Shown piece after piece: positions 45,816 through 57,337 of a DNA stretch of 64,000 nucleotides; position 1 is the stretch's first letter, and every line of letters begins with the position of its first letter. The DNA is taken from NCBI RefSeq assembly GCF_032854445.1, contig NC_088303.1, positions 6,391,501 to 6,455,500 of the forward strand, written 5' to 3'. A program made the position numbers and the translations under genes. Origin of the DNA: Liolophura sinensis. Taxonomy: Eukaryota > Mollusca > Polyplacophora > Chitonida > Chitonidae. A model generated the notes under the pieces. That model worked only from the letters and a program-made list of their open reading frames with translations, did not search any database and was not told the origin of the DNA.

Positions 45816-46157
45816 TTGGCGTAGGAGCTGTTTTGCTCCAGGAAGGAGGGGATGGGATAGAACAGCCTGTGAGTTACTTCTCTAGGAAAGAACTATTCCA
45901 CCACAAAGAAGGAGGCTTTAGGCCTTGTGCTGGCTGTGTAGCCTTTCGAAGTGGATTTGATCAGTTGTTCTGGTAGTGTCTCTGTGTATACTGATCACAA
46001 CCCTTTGGTCTTCTTTGAAAAGTTTAAAAACAAAAAGCAGAGATTATTTCGATGGTGTTTGATCTTACACCCTTATGCTCTGGAGACTGTACACATTGCA
46101 GGTAAGGATAACATGGTGGCTGACATGCTCTCCAGACCTTGTTTGAGATTTGAATAG
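45812..46157 (+). pseudogene. RNase H domain remnant of Ty3-type pol
   Basis: FGVGAVLLQEGGDGIEQPVS and YFSRK are followed, after a frameshift, by YSTTKKEALGLVLAV, a stop, FEVDLISCSGSVSVYTDHNP and GKDNMVADMLSRP before a stop at 46155. YTDHNPL and VADMLSRP are standard landmarks of the gypsy-group RNase H and its C-terminal side. The preceding reverse transcriptase is gone and only about 110 bp separate this from the 3' LTR, so integrase is also deleted. Confidence 0.85.
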
Positions 46158-46269
46158 TTACATTTCTTTATATGTGTACATATATACTTGTAATATCATT
46201 TTGTCGTTATTGTGTATATGTATTATAATTGGTGGTTGTAAAGATCACCGAACTTACCTTTTCTTTAAA

Positions 46270-47149
46270 TGTTACGAACCTCGTCTTTAAATAGTATATC
46301 ATATTTCTTTTTATTTTACTAGGTCGATGTGTGAGCTACATTTTCCCTTTTGTGTACGTTATGGCCTGCATTGTAATTTAGTCGAGTCTTCTCCAAGCTT
46401 TGGTTACCTTCTGGAAACATGCATCGGTGTTGTAACATGTTTACGATCAAACCATCCACAATTTTCTTTACGTTAGTCTATAAATATGAGCTACAGAGTT
46501 GTGAAGCTCGCAGTTATTTACTCTCGTCCACTTGAGAGCAGTCATATTTATTGTCATTCATTGTGAAGGATTTTACCGAGTTTGGAGATATTGGCTTTCA
46601 CGCCATTCGACATTCGTCATTTGTACTCCATTTTCTGTACGCAGCACTTTGTGAGCTTGTGTTTCGCCACTTACTATTTAGTTAGTTTGGATCTTGTATC
46701 GCTCATTGTCGCTTTGCGCAATTATGTACATTTCATTCCAATTTACCGTGAAAGTGACTTTGTATATATTTTCGAGGAGTGAAACACACATCGCCAGCTC
46801 GGCATCACGGACGCTACTGTCAACCCGTTCGCCCCGACCAAAAATCGTCAGCGGGCCGTGCGTGCCCTAGTCACTTATCGGGGTGTCACCCTGCGATCGG
46901 AGAGTCCCTCTTGACTGTGGATTCTATATTTACGTGGACTGACTCGCCGCTGGAAGTCTGGATATTCCATCCGGTATTAGACGCTATCATCAGTAACAGA
47001 CTATATATATTTTGGAGGTATTTGTATTGTTTTGTATATTTTGTTAGAATATATGTATTGAACTTTAAGCATCTGTTTTTTTCTTTCTTTTTGATCTTGT
47101 GTAAGGCCTATCGCTGATCGGAGAGTGGAACAAGGGTGGTACCCTTACT
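46270..47149 (+). repeat. 3' LTR of the Ty3-type element
   Basis: It starts TGTTACGAACCTCGTC and ends GTGGTACCCTTACT, with T where the 5' LTR has a final A. It is about 150 bp shorter than the 5' LTR. The expected purine tract is not evident just upstream (CTTACCTTTTCTTTAAA). Confidence 0.88.
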
Positions 47150-47176
47150 CTTTAGAGCAAAAATTACATACAATAT

Positions 47177-47246
47177 TTATTTATTTATTTATTTGATTGG
47201 TGTTTTACGCCGTACTCAAGAAAATTTCATTTATACGACGGCGGTA
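47177..47246 (-). mobile_element. SINE3 3'-tail fragment (5'-truncated)
   Basis: TATTTATTTATTTATTTGAT, TGGTGTTTTACGCCGTACTC and TTTCATTTATACGACGGCGG are the last ~70 bp of SINE3 in reverse. Confidence 0.85.
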
Positions 47247-47829
47247 CATGCAATAGGAGGTAATAAAATTCAATCGTTGAGAAGGTGTTTTTATTGGGCA
47301 TCTAAATAAAATAAGTATAGAATAACAAAAGGAAAGAAAGAAACAAATGCCAGTTTTGATTGTAGGCTAACTTGTTCGAAAAACAGTGTGAGGTTGTTGG
47401 AAAGTACTCCTGCAGGATTGTTTATTTATAATGCCAAAGGATGGAGGTAAATTATAAGTATTGTTCCTTTATACGATGAGGCTATCTAAAAAATGCTAGA
47501 TGAGACTGAAGGCTGTATGGATATAACACATTTAGTTTCAAGGGTTATTCGGAAGTCTTTTAATATTCAAAAAATACATGTATGTTATCGTATAAGATTG
47601 TGGAAGTTTGATTGCTTTTATGCACGCCTGCAAAACAGCAGAAACATGAACAGAGTCATCACCAGGCAGTTTCTCTCATAATGCAGTTTTAGATTGAAAA
47701 TTTTTGTAGTTGAGCTTTAATGAAAGATAAACACCAGTCTTTTGACACCTTAGACTAAAACCTTTTCCACATGCTTGTGTGAACCTTCATGTAATTGAGC
47801 TATGCGCACGATATGCGATACTCAAGTGC
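47247..47829. other. No gene recognised
   Basis: Non-coding sequence between the Ty3-type element and R3 copy 2. Confidence 0.35.
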
Positions 47830-49670
47830 GTTCGGGTAGAAATTGGTTTTCCCTGCAAAGTGCTCAGCGACATTTTATCGAGCTTACGCCTTAAAAAGAG
47901 CCACCATTTTCTTTCTATCAAACCACTTGCTTTAATAAAACCCTATGTTACCGAACACGGTTACTTTGTTTTATAGCGCATTGTGTGTTTTCACACCATT
48001 AGGCTGAGTGGAAGGAGACGTGTACAGCAGCAACGGCAGACACGCGCTATAATTCATGATGTGTACGTACGAAACATCTGCGAAGTCTTCTTTACTTCTA
48101 AGATGATATGAGCAGAAAGTCGTCTCTTAAGTACTGAATACATAAAACCTTACATTTTCTAGTGGTTATCAGTAAAAAACGAGCCGTAGATTTTAATTTC
48201 ATGAACACAAGATTTCGGCAAGAGCAAGATCTACAACAAATAAAGGACATGTATAAAATCTATAGCACAAATGTTTCGATCGATTACAAAATGACGGAGA
48301 GCACAAATTCTCTCTTTAATACAACAAGCATTGAAGGGCGCAAACCTTTACCTTTCCAAAGATTCCTTTGAGTTTAAAATAGACAAAGGACGGTTGTGTG
48401 TTCCAGTGAGCTTTATTGCATATTTTCTTTGATCGCATTGTGTTTCTATGGATTCCAGAAAACGTTTTATGTTACGGAAATCATCTGATCTGCAATCAAC
48501 CTTAATCTATGCGTCGAAACAGACATTCGAATACCAGCCGTCAACCAAGATGGGCGTTCCCAGTCAATAATCGCAAGGCCAATTTCCCAAAACGACGTTT
48601 AACACAAACTACCAAAGAACCAAGAAAGTATATAAAGTACGAATTCAAAATATGACAGATTCATACAAAGAGAATCAGTCAACAGTTTTCTGTGATGTAC
48701 GTTGTGACCCACGGTCTGTTCTAGGCGACTCAGCGAAACATTATTAACGCCTTCTGAACAATAATCCTAATGTTGAGAGGATGTATACATCGTGTAGTTG
48801 ACTCAATGTATAGTTTTCTACATACATTCGCAAATCCATGCTGATTAAAGACACAACGATTTGGGGGAATTAGATTAAAGTTTCGTTTGACATCATTTGT
48901 TATCGGTGTCTATATTGGTACTGTTTTTCAAATCAAGATCAAATGTTATATTCCATCATGTTCTAAAATTCTAACATCAATCTCTTCAGACAAAGTTTTT
49001 TGTTTCCAATTATGTTGTGCCCGTAATTATCTTCGCTGTACATATACTGTTACACAGGGAGAAGCCTTAAGGCGGCAATATCGTCTGACTTGCTGAGAGA
49101 GATTCCATATCAACAGCGGGGTACTCAGCTTGTCTGATCAGAGACTAAGATCCGCCACAAATCCTCAACTAGCTATCCCACCCCCACCCCGACCCAGTGA
49201 GATTAAGGATGCGCTGTACGCCGATAAACCGATCGCGGAATTCGAGCGTCTAACCACAGCTTAAAACTTGTAAACAACAGAAAATAATCCTTTAAAACTT
49301 AGATAGAAATAGCGCTGATAAAGTATGCGTTTTTGGAGTAGATCTCTTTTAATGACTGAGCTGGTAGAATAAAAATAAGTGGTTTAGAAATGTCAAAACC
49401 AGATGCGACAGAAATCTTGTGGGTAGAGAGTTATAAGAGAACGGAGAAGCTCATTGACTTGACATATTTATATGCGTGGATGCAAAATATTGGGGCATAA
49501 ACATGGGCTCTGTACTGTTGGTTTCGTTGGGTTATTGATATAAAAGTTATGGTAGTTTTGCTTTTGTTCTTAATATATGCTGGCCCAACTCTTAAACCCT
49601 CTACTATTAGCATGACCAGATTCATCGCTGCCAAATACCCCAAGTGAACACGTCAGTGACTTTCACACTG
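47830..49670 (+). repeat. Dispersed repeat R3, copy 2 (~1.84 kb)
   Basis: Matches to copy 1 (34840-36850) are collinear: GCTCAGCGACATTTTATCGA, ACGCCTTAAAAAGAG, TTTTATGTTACGGAAATCAT, ATATCGTCTGACTTGCTGAG, GTAGATCTCTTTTAATGACT and ATAAGTGGTTTAGAAATGTC. Several short frames differ between the copies, so coding function is unlikely. Confidence 0.6.
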
Positions 49671-49689
49671 CAGGCCCCGGAAACACGAA

Positions 49690-49915
49690 ACGATCTTACA
49701 GTGAAGTCAAAATTTCAATCATTACACTTGGCGTCGTGTTCCTTCTGCACGTTATTTAAGCTGAAATTTGTTTCACATCAACTAAACCCGAATGAACGTT
49801 TTCAAGAAATAGTATGACATTGTTACGTAAGGAATTATAAAGTGATTTGAAATTTTGACTTAAGTCCCAGATTGATTCGTGATGCCAGGGGCTCTTCTAT
49901 ACAATAAATAAAAAC
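49690..49915 (+). repeat. Dispersed repeat R4, copy 1
   Basis: GAAGTCAAAATTTCAATCAT, then GACATTGTTACG, AAAGTGATTTGAAATTTTGA and GATTGATTCGTGATGCCAGG match 51780-52010 in order. It directly follows R3 copy 2. Confidence 0.5.
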
Positions 49916-50084
49916 TGAAAATGAACGTTTTTTTGTTCTGAGCAGTCCGTAAAGAACGTTCAGAGTGTGAGCTTATATGTTAACGGAAATACGTGCCCAG
50001 AATCGAAGGCGCTGCGCACTGACAACAACCATATAGTTGGCAAACTGACAGGAAGTCATATTTCACCGGTCGTACGTGGCCTCG

Positions 50085-50522
50085 GACCCCCATTAATTTT
50101 CCATAAGCGATCATGTTAACGTCTAGCGCTGTAGCTCAGTCCCAAACATTCCGTGGCCAATAAGCTTTGGTGCATACCTGGCCCAGCCTGTGAGAAAGAA
50201 GCTATAAAAATCTTGACATAGGTTGACCGTCAAAATCTGGATCTTCCCATGCCGGCAGCTGGGAGGCGTGCCTAGCAACGCCAAGGGACGTCACTCGCAG
50301 CCTCATCACTACCTCACACCTTGTGTCCTCTCACCCAGAATTTCAAACTTTCATCAATAAAGCTCATACCTCCTCAAAGTTTAGACAGTTTCCAGCATTT
50401 TAATACCAAGCATGCACCTGTGCACCAAAAATGGACGCCTGTGAGCAAAAAAAGACTTTATACCCTAAAATTCACAGAACTACAATCGTCCCTACCGAAA
50501 AACGGAAGTTGTAATGGGGGTC
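50085..50522 (+). mobile_element. MITE-like repeat R2, copy 2 (438 bp)
   Basis: It is the better-preserved partner of 8464-8894. GACCCCCATTA at the left end is repeated as its exact inverse at the right end (TAATGGGGGTC), an 11-bp perfect terminal inverted repeat. It contains an internal TATA-like GCTATAAAAATC, the conserved GCCTAGCAACGCCAAGG and an AATAAA. No clear target duplication is visible. Non-coding. Confidence 0.72.
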
Positions 50523-51774
50523 TGTTTTACAAGCTATCTCGCTGTCGTTGCTACTCTTGTTTTACCCTCCATGCTTTAGTTGTTCGTATCTGAGTCAAGT
50601 TTTTCGGATCCTGGTATCAATGGCGTATGATTTCAAGGTAGGATTAAGATAGAATAACTGGAAGATTCGAACAAATTAAAATTTCAAGGTGACATTTGTA
50701 TTCATTTGATTATAATTAAACCAATGTAGCAGCATTATGGATGTCACCAAATCAATGTCACCTTATTCAACGTCTGACACGAGTTCTTTTGGATTGGGTG
50801 TATCGTATAATTACAGGCTTCGTCGGTACTTTCTGGTGCATTTAATGGGTCGGACACAGGTGATTTTGCCTTCTGTATACTTCATATACAATCACACTAT
50901 ATTACAATCTTCTTGTGCATTCAAATGAACAGTGAACGTTGCATTACACAGATAGCAAGTGCCGAAGGATGGGATATCGGAAGTGTCCGTTCGGAAAAGT
51001 GAATATCACAAGAGCAGACAATTCCCGAGATCTCATCCCCAGCATGCAGTAGGTGTTTTATTATACAGAGAAAGCATTACTTAAAAGGATATATTTGTAC
51101 ATTGCCAACCATGGTAGCTATACCTTGCCAAGATTCTTTGTAAAAGATAAACCATAGGCATACCGTTAATATGCCAACATAAAGCCATATGCATGTCCAC
51201 CCTGGATACAAAATATACAAAAACGCGGCCACTAATCACACTACGTGTCCAGATACAGTTCTTCCTGCTTCCTCGTTCGTCTGTGTCTTTAAATCAAGGC
51301 ACTCCAAACTTTATCCACGCCTTAAATTTTACCACCCTGAAGTAAGTCAAACATTCGCTGCTTTTGAATAATTATGACGTCACTTGGGGGTAATGAGCTA
51401 TTGGTGTCGAAACTAAGTTTATGAAGTTCAACGTTATGAATTAGAAAAGCATTGTAAATGCATTTTCTTTCTAATAATATGGACGTCCAGTAGATCAATT
51501 TGTTACATTTCATTAACCAAAGGTAAATTTTGGTAGCGAGTAGGACGGATTTTACAGACAGCTGGATATAGGCGACTGGCTAAAAGAAATAGACTATACT
51601 TTGTGAAGTGTTGATAATCATAATATGTCGCTCAATGCGTTTGATTGCAAAAGTTTATATATGTGCCCATTCATTACAACACGATGGATATACTATCCCT
51701 AGCCTCGGGTAAGGAGAAATTAGACATAGCTATGAACAAGAGAGCCAGCGATATTGACCCAATGATCACATAGC
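50523..51774. other. No gene recognised
   Basis: Non-coding. Frames at 50737-50928 and 51189-51371 show no domain. Confidence 0.35.
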
Positions 51775-52010
51775 CATCTTAGAAGTCAAAATTTTAATTA
51801 TTAAATTTCGTATTTTCTTTTGCGTTTTTTTTTTTTTTAGATGAAATTTTTTATGCACTAACATTGTCCAATTTTACGTTGTCATGCAATATTTTGACCT
51901 TGTTACACAATAAATATCAAATTTAAAGTGATTTAAACTTTTGAATTAGTTCTAAGATCGCTTCGTGATCCTGGGTCCTGGGCATTCCGTCAAAAGTTAT
52001 GAGACTCTTA
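51775..52010 (+). repeat. Dispersed repeat R4, copy 2
   Basis: GAAGTCAAAATTTTAATTAT, GACCTTGTTACAC, AAAGTGATTTAAACTTTTGA and GATCGCTTCGTGATCCTGGG match copy 1 at 49690-49915. Confidence 0.5.
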
Positions 52011-54057
52011 TATATCTGAAGTTACAGTCCCAGATAGATGTCCCAGGCGAATGTGCAGTGATTGGTGCCTTATCCAAACTCAAGAAGTAAATGGCGACCT
52101 TAAAGAAGAGCACCAGATTTTTGTGCTTGTCTGGGAATCGTCCAACACACGTGGTAATAGCCCCACACTTAAAGGAAAAGAACTCTGAGAATCGAAGTAG
52201 GCGTCACTAAATAGACCACTTAAAACTATGCAGAAATATACTTTCATTTGTTTCTTTAGATCTTTGTGAAAAGAATTAAATGCTTTCGAACATTTGAATT
52301 TTAAGGTGGGCTTTATGAGCCTTACTATCAGAGGCTAGGAGCACTGACATCACAAGAAGGTTTTCCAACTCTACTCACGACGTTGAATGTTGGAATAACT
52401 CTTTTTACCTATGAGTAAAGGATTATTGAAATCATGTTCCCAAAAATTCCTTCCTTCTGGTCAACATCAGGAAGAAAAGGTGATGTAATGTCAGAGTTCC
52501 TATTTACCGTCAGTATTGCTCATAAAGCACACAATAGTATTAAAGTATTTGAATGCCTTTCAACACCTTTATAAAATCTGGAAAAAAAAATGAAAGTATT
52601 TTTAAGCAGTTTTTAGTTGTCTTTGTGATGAACCTAACTTCACACTTTAGCTTTCTTTCACTTTAAGTAGGAACAGTATTTCTTTGCTCGTTGAATTAAA
52701 CTAAGATTAGCGTTCACGTATGGAATTCTTACTATTGGCCACTGATTGCAAAGCAGAGAGCGTGCACGGGGACCGATATTTTCCGCCCTTTGTGTTGTTT
52801 TCTGTTTGACGGCTACATACGTAACAGGGCTGTTTCGATGCAACTCGATCATGGTGAACCCGCGTTCATATGGGACAGGTGTCAAGTCGACTGGTCTAAC
52901 TAGCAGTGCAGTGAAAATAGGCTATTTGATGGAATGTAACATGCAACAACAGCCGACCATTTTGAACTTAGGGGGTGGGTGTTATTAGGTTAATCAAATT
53001 CACCAACGCAGGTGACAATTAATTCACGCTAATATAAATAAAAGACAACAAGGCACAGTAAGAAATTCATTCCAAAACTAAAAGAAATCAAGGCAAAAAT
53101 AAACAAACTCTTATTTGCTGCCATCGTGCTTCACGTTATGATGTTGTAGAATGTAAGACAGACATTTGTTGTCTTTTATCTCGGCCTGGAGCCAGCAAAT
53201 TTACCGTGTAAACGGATGGTGAAAGTGCGGAGTATGTACCATGGGAGATAACTTTTATAATATGATATGGAATAGTTACCTCCCATTCACTTTGAAATGG
53301 CCATTTTGCCGATTTGTATGCCGATTTTGGGACTGATGTGAAAATAGTTACTGTATTCCCCTATTTATAGATTCCCCAGGCTGCAGAGGGTGACCCACGT
53401 CAGTGTTTGCGCATTACGGTGTACTGAGGATTGCACTGAACAGTTCCAATTTAGTGTGTTTTATATAAAATATTAATATTTTATACAAGTGAATTGTCAG
53501 CGCTTCCTGTGAGTTTTATGAATAGCTGATGAATATTTATGAATATAGTAACATATAAATATGTATTATGCCGAATGCATTTATCCATGTCATATTCATT
53601 CCTCGTTTTGTAAGCTGTGAACATGAAAATTAGTTTTACAGCCACATCCACATCCTAACTGTCTTGTAAAATATAGGCCTACTAAGTAGGCCTAGTTAGC
53701 CTGTAAAATGCAAAGATCAGTGACACTTACATTTAACACTAGAGAAGACAACCTGCTAGAGAAAAATCGAGGAAAATCCTCGTAAATGTTTGATTGATCG
53801 CGTGATAAGTGGAGGAGAGTCCGAAGACAAGTAAAGTGATGGCTAGGTGGTCTTTACGGTAACATGTGCCTTTTATCATGCACAAAACCCAGCCGCTATC
53901 AGCTGCTATCTACCTAAGTGTTTACTATCCTGAATTTATCGGATGAGCTATAGGTACCTGCTTTGCGAAAGATCTTAATCAAGCACAGTCGCACTGGAGT
54001 TACATAACCACCTACAAGCGAACTCTGAGTGCATAAATTCCCCCTGCTACCGTACCT
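52011..54057. other. No gene recognised
   Basis: About 2 kb of non-coding, AT-rich sequence without an in-window repeat match. Confidence 0.4.
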
Positions 54058-54391
54058 CAGGTGTAAGTGGGGCGTAAATGGTTAGGTGTGACTGGGGTGT
54101 AAATCGTTAGGTGTGACTGGGGTGAAAGTTGTTAGGTGTAACTGGGTCGTAAATGGTTAGGTGTGACTGGGGTGTAAATGGTTAGGTGTGATTGGGACGT
54201 AAATCGTTAGGGATGACAGGGGTGTAAGTTGTTAGGTGTGACTGTGGTGTAAGTTGTTAGGTGTAACTGGGGCGTAAATCGTCAGGTGTGACTGGGGCGT
54301 AAATCGTTAGGTGTGACTGGGGTGTAAGTTGTTAGGTGTCACTGGGTGTCACTGGGGTGTAAGTTGTTACGTGTCACTGGGGCGTAAATCG
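54058..54391 (+). repeat. 25-bp G-rich minisatellite, about 13 units
   Basis: The unit GTTAGGTGTGACTGGGGTGT, AAATC recurs; GTTAGGTGTG at 54081 and GTTAGGTGTG at 54106 fix a 25-bp period. Units vary at AAATCG/AAGTTG and GTGT/GCGT. Each carries one GTTAGG, reminiscent of telomeric TTAGGG, but the array is interstitial and not a telomere. Confidence 0.92.
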
Positions 54392-54572
54392 TATGCACAT
54401 TTTGGCCCTTGAACGCTTTTGATTTATGGAATAACCTGAATACCGCGAAAATACTGGAGTGGGTAAGAGTGGGTAGTTCAGGCGTGACTGCAAACTGCTT
54501 GCTAGATTTTACTCGGGGTCAATCGACAAGAATGACCACGATCAAAATATCGCCACAATTCCTGTGCAAGTT

Positions 54573-56091
54573 AAATATACTACTGGAATAAAGTAACTGT
54601 GCATCATCTGCAGTTATGCCATGTTTTAATGAATTAAAATAAGAATATGATATTTGGTATTCTGTTTAATCACTGTTTAACTGTTGACAGGATAATCTCG
54701 AAATCTTTAGGATTTGACACTAGGCATCATGACACGCCCTCGAAGAGATGTGGTGTCAAAAGTCAGTTCACAAACTCAATATCGTGTGTGTCCACCATTG
54801 GCGTTGATGCAGGCTTGACAATGACGACGCATAGACGACACTAAGCGAGTGGAGAAAGCTTGGGGAATGTTGTTCCATGTCTGAAGCAACATTTGTCCCA
54901 AATCAGCTAACGTCAATGGCTGATTCGGGCCCTGACGTAATCGCCGTTCCAATTCATCCCATGCGTGCTCGATAGGGGACAGGTCAGGAGAAACTGCTGG
55001 CCAAGGAAGTACCGGAATGTTGTGCTGTCTCAAGAAATCCGTCACAACACGAGCGACATGTGGACGGGCATTATCTTGCTGAAGTGTGATGTTACGTCCA
55101 TGTCCTTGAATGAACGCTTGCACATGATGCAGAATGATCTCGTCCCTGTATCGCAGGGCTGTCAGATTGCCATTCACAATGACAAGTTGGGTCCGCCCAT
55201 GAGATGTGATGCCTCCCCATACCATAACGCTGCCGCCACCAAACGCTCGACGTTGAACAACGCACGCGTCAGCATACTGTTCACCAGGACGTCTGTTCAC
55301 CCTTGCCCTGCCATCTGAGCCGTCCAGATGAAATCTCGACTCGTCAGTGAACAGAACACCATCCCAATCTTGTCTCCTGTACCGTAGATGGTGTCTGCAC
55401 CAGACAAGACGTGCCTGTCGGTGACGTTGGAGCAAAATCGGACGTATGGCAGGACGTCTGGGCCGGATGTTGCGCTCCCGCAGTCGGTTCCGTACAGTCC
55501 TGGAACTGATTGGGCGTAAGCCAGGAATGGTCCAAGCAGTCAAACTGGAACTCTGGAATCGATTCCTTGGATGGGTCAGCCGAATATGGTTGTCTTGCTG
55601 ACGTGACGTCACACGTGGACGGCCGGACCGGGGCAAATCTCTCGTGTTCCCATTCTGTATTCTCCCATTTCTAGAGAGGATATCGTGTTTCGATGGACAC
55701 CAAAATGTCTGGCAACTTCATTCTGGGCCATTCCAGTCTCCAGCATACCGACAGCGCGGAGACGCTGATTTGCTGTAAGCCGTGGCATGTTGTACGCACA
55801 GTTTATGTTGAAGTTAACGTGTTTTCCACAACATTTAGAGGCTAAAGAATAATCAACAGTTCTTCAATTTTCGAAATCAGGTATGTGAACTTCATGTGTC
55901 AAACATCATGCAGAATGTGAGTCATGTCATTATACACGAAGTGCACGTGCCACGCGCGATACGTGACATGACATTTCATGAAAAATGCTTGGCTAAATGT
56001 TTATTGACGGTTAGGTTTATAACTTTTCAAACATCTTTTGTTTTGTCCCATTTTCTGTGATGCACAGTTACTTTTTTCCATTAGTACATTT
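54573..56091 (-). mobile_element. Tc1-like DNA transposon, nearly complete (1.5 kb)
   Basis: The left end (54573-54606: AAATATACTACTGGAATAAA, GTAACTGTGCATCA) and the reverse complement of the right end (56058-56091: AAATGTACTAATGGAAAAAA, GTAACTGTGCATCA) form a terminal inverted repeat with three mismatches in 34 bases. Weaker similarity continues about 15 bases outwards. Between them lies one transposase gene on the minus strand. Size and layout fit the Tc1/mariner group, which moves by cut and paste into TA. The exact ends and TA duplication are not certain because similarity extends beyond the best block. Confidence 0.85.
54776..55788 (-). pseudogene. Tc1-like transposase, DD34E type, one frameshift
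   Basis: The start codon at 55788 opens MPRLTANQRLRAVGMLETGM followed by AQNEVARHFGVHRNTISSL, the N-terminal helix-turn-helix that binds the inverted repeats. A frameshift near 55650-55690 interrupts it. The second frame then runs to 54776: PRSGRPRVT, RTVRNRLRERNIR (second helix-turn-helix), FTDESRF (first Asp), FGGGSVMVWGGI, LQQDNARPH (second Asp), PDLSPIEHAWDELERR (Glu) and a C terminus ending GGHTRY. The second Asp and the Glu are 34 residues apart, the classic Tc1 DD34E catalytic triad. All catalytic residues are intact, so only the frameshift prevents a full protein of about 335 residues. Confidence 0.93.
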
Positions 56092-56404
56092 TAGTTCACA
56101 GCATACTTTATCTTTAAATCCCTAAAGGACTTGAAGATCCAAACTGGCATCAAATTGACCGAACTGAACACTGGGCATTTCGATTTGGCTATACATGTGC
56201 AACGATACCCATACTGTATCTGATCTGTAACTGAAAAGTCCCTTTTCTATGATTTTTTTCTACATTTTTTACTCCAGCTTCTGAAACATTTGTATTTTCC
56301 CACTCCAGTCTGTTACATCTTTTTTTCTCCACTCAAGTATCCGACACATCTGTTTTTCTCTTTCCAGTTTTCCAGAAATCTCGTTTTCTCACTTATCTTT
56401 CTGA
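56092..56404. other. No gene recognised
   Basis: T-rich non-coding sequence with loose repeats of TCCA-TTTTCTCACTC (56270-56420) leading into the minisatellite. Confidence 0.35.
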
Positions 56405-57150
56405 ACATTCCAATTTTCTCAGGTGGGTTATAAATGAAGTGGTGAGTTAATGAAGTGGTTAGCTGGTAAATTGATTGGTCTGATGGAGAATTGGCAAGTT
56501 AGAGAGACAGTGAGTTGATGAAGTGATGAGGTAGTTAGGTGGTTAGTTGTTAAGGTCATAAGTTGGTTGGTTGATGAGGTGATGACCCGGGGAGGTGGTG
56601 AGGTACTTCGTTGATGAGGTGGTAAGTTGGTTAGTTGGTGAGGTTATGAGATGGTGGGTAGTGAGATGGTTAGTTGGTAAGGTGATAAGTTGGTTAGATG
56701 ATGAGGTGGTGGGTTGATAAGGTTATAACTTGTGAGGCGATACGTTGGTGGGATGGTAAGTTGAAGAGGTGGGGAGTTGGTGAGGTGATTGATAAGTTTT
56801 GAAGCTGGTAGGTTTGAGGTGGTAAGTTCGAGAGGTGACAAGTTTGTTCGGTGATGAGGTGATAAAGTGGTAAGTTGTGGAGCTGGTAGGTGTTTGGGGT
56901 GGTAAGTTCGAAAAGGTGGTGAGTGTGTTCGGTGGTGAATTGATAATTAACGTGTGATGGTGGTAGGTTTGCGAGGTGATAAGTTCGAGAGGTGGTGAGT
57001 TTGTTCGACGGTGAGCTGATAAGATTGTAAGTAGTTGCTTTGGTAGGTTTGTGAGATGATAAGTTCGAGAGGTGGTGAGTTTGTTCGTTGGTGAGGTGAT
57101 AAGATGGTAAGTTGTGGATCTGGTGGGTTTGTGAGACGGTGAGCTGTGGA
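56405..57150 (+). repeat. GT-rich minisatellite with ~80-bp higher-order units
   Basis: Short GAGGTGGTAAGTTGGTTAGT-type words dominate. From about 56770 a higher-order unit appears: AAGTTCG at 56824, 56904, 56981 and 57061, spaced 80, 77 and 80 bp. The Thr/Leu/His/Pro-rich minus-strand open frames here (such as LTTSRTYHLTNLP) are translations of the repeat and not genes. Confidence 0.9.
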
Positions 57151-57337
57151 TTTGGAGACATTTGTAGCTAACTAAATCCAAAAGAATAATTACCTTAGGC
57201 CGAACCATTATGATCATATTGCCAAGAAACGTCGCACATCGATTACATAAAGTCTACAATACTGCCCCTAAGCTCTGTTACTAGGACAATTGAACATAGA
57301 GTTCACAGATTATGACTGTTTCTCCACAGAAGATATC

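Larger units (their letters stand above)
43563..47149 (+). mobile_element. Ty3/gypsy-type LTR retrotransposon, internally deleted (3.6 kb)
   Basis: Two diverged LTRs (43563-44593 and 46270-47149) flank a shortened interior. CTTT lies on both outer sides (43559-43562 and 47150-47153), a 4-bp target duplication. Interior order: tRNA-Pro primer site, gag pieces, then an RNase H piece. Protease, most of reverse transcriptase and integrase are missing. The LTRs share many blocks (for example CTTTCACGCCATTCGACATT, TCTTGACTGTGGATTCTATA, CGTGGACTGACTCGCC) but differ by substitutions and by indels of over 100 bp, so the insertion is old. Confidence 0.9.

Noticed and set aside
54058-54391. Telomere
   Set aside because: The unit is 25 bp with a single GTTAGG, and unique sequence lies on both sides.
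54965-55318. 117-codon plus-strand frame
   Set aside because: It is the antisense shadow of the Tc1-like transposase.
56694-57217. 155- and 164-codon Thr/His/Leu-rich minus-strand frames
   Set aside because: Both are translations of the GT-rich minisatellite in two frames.
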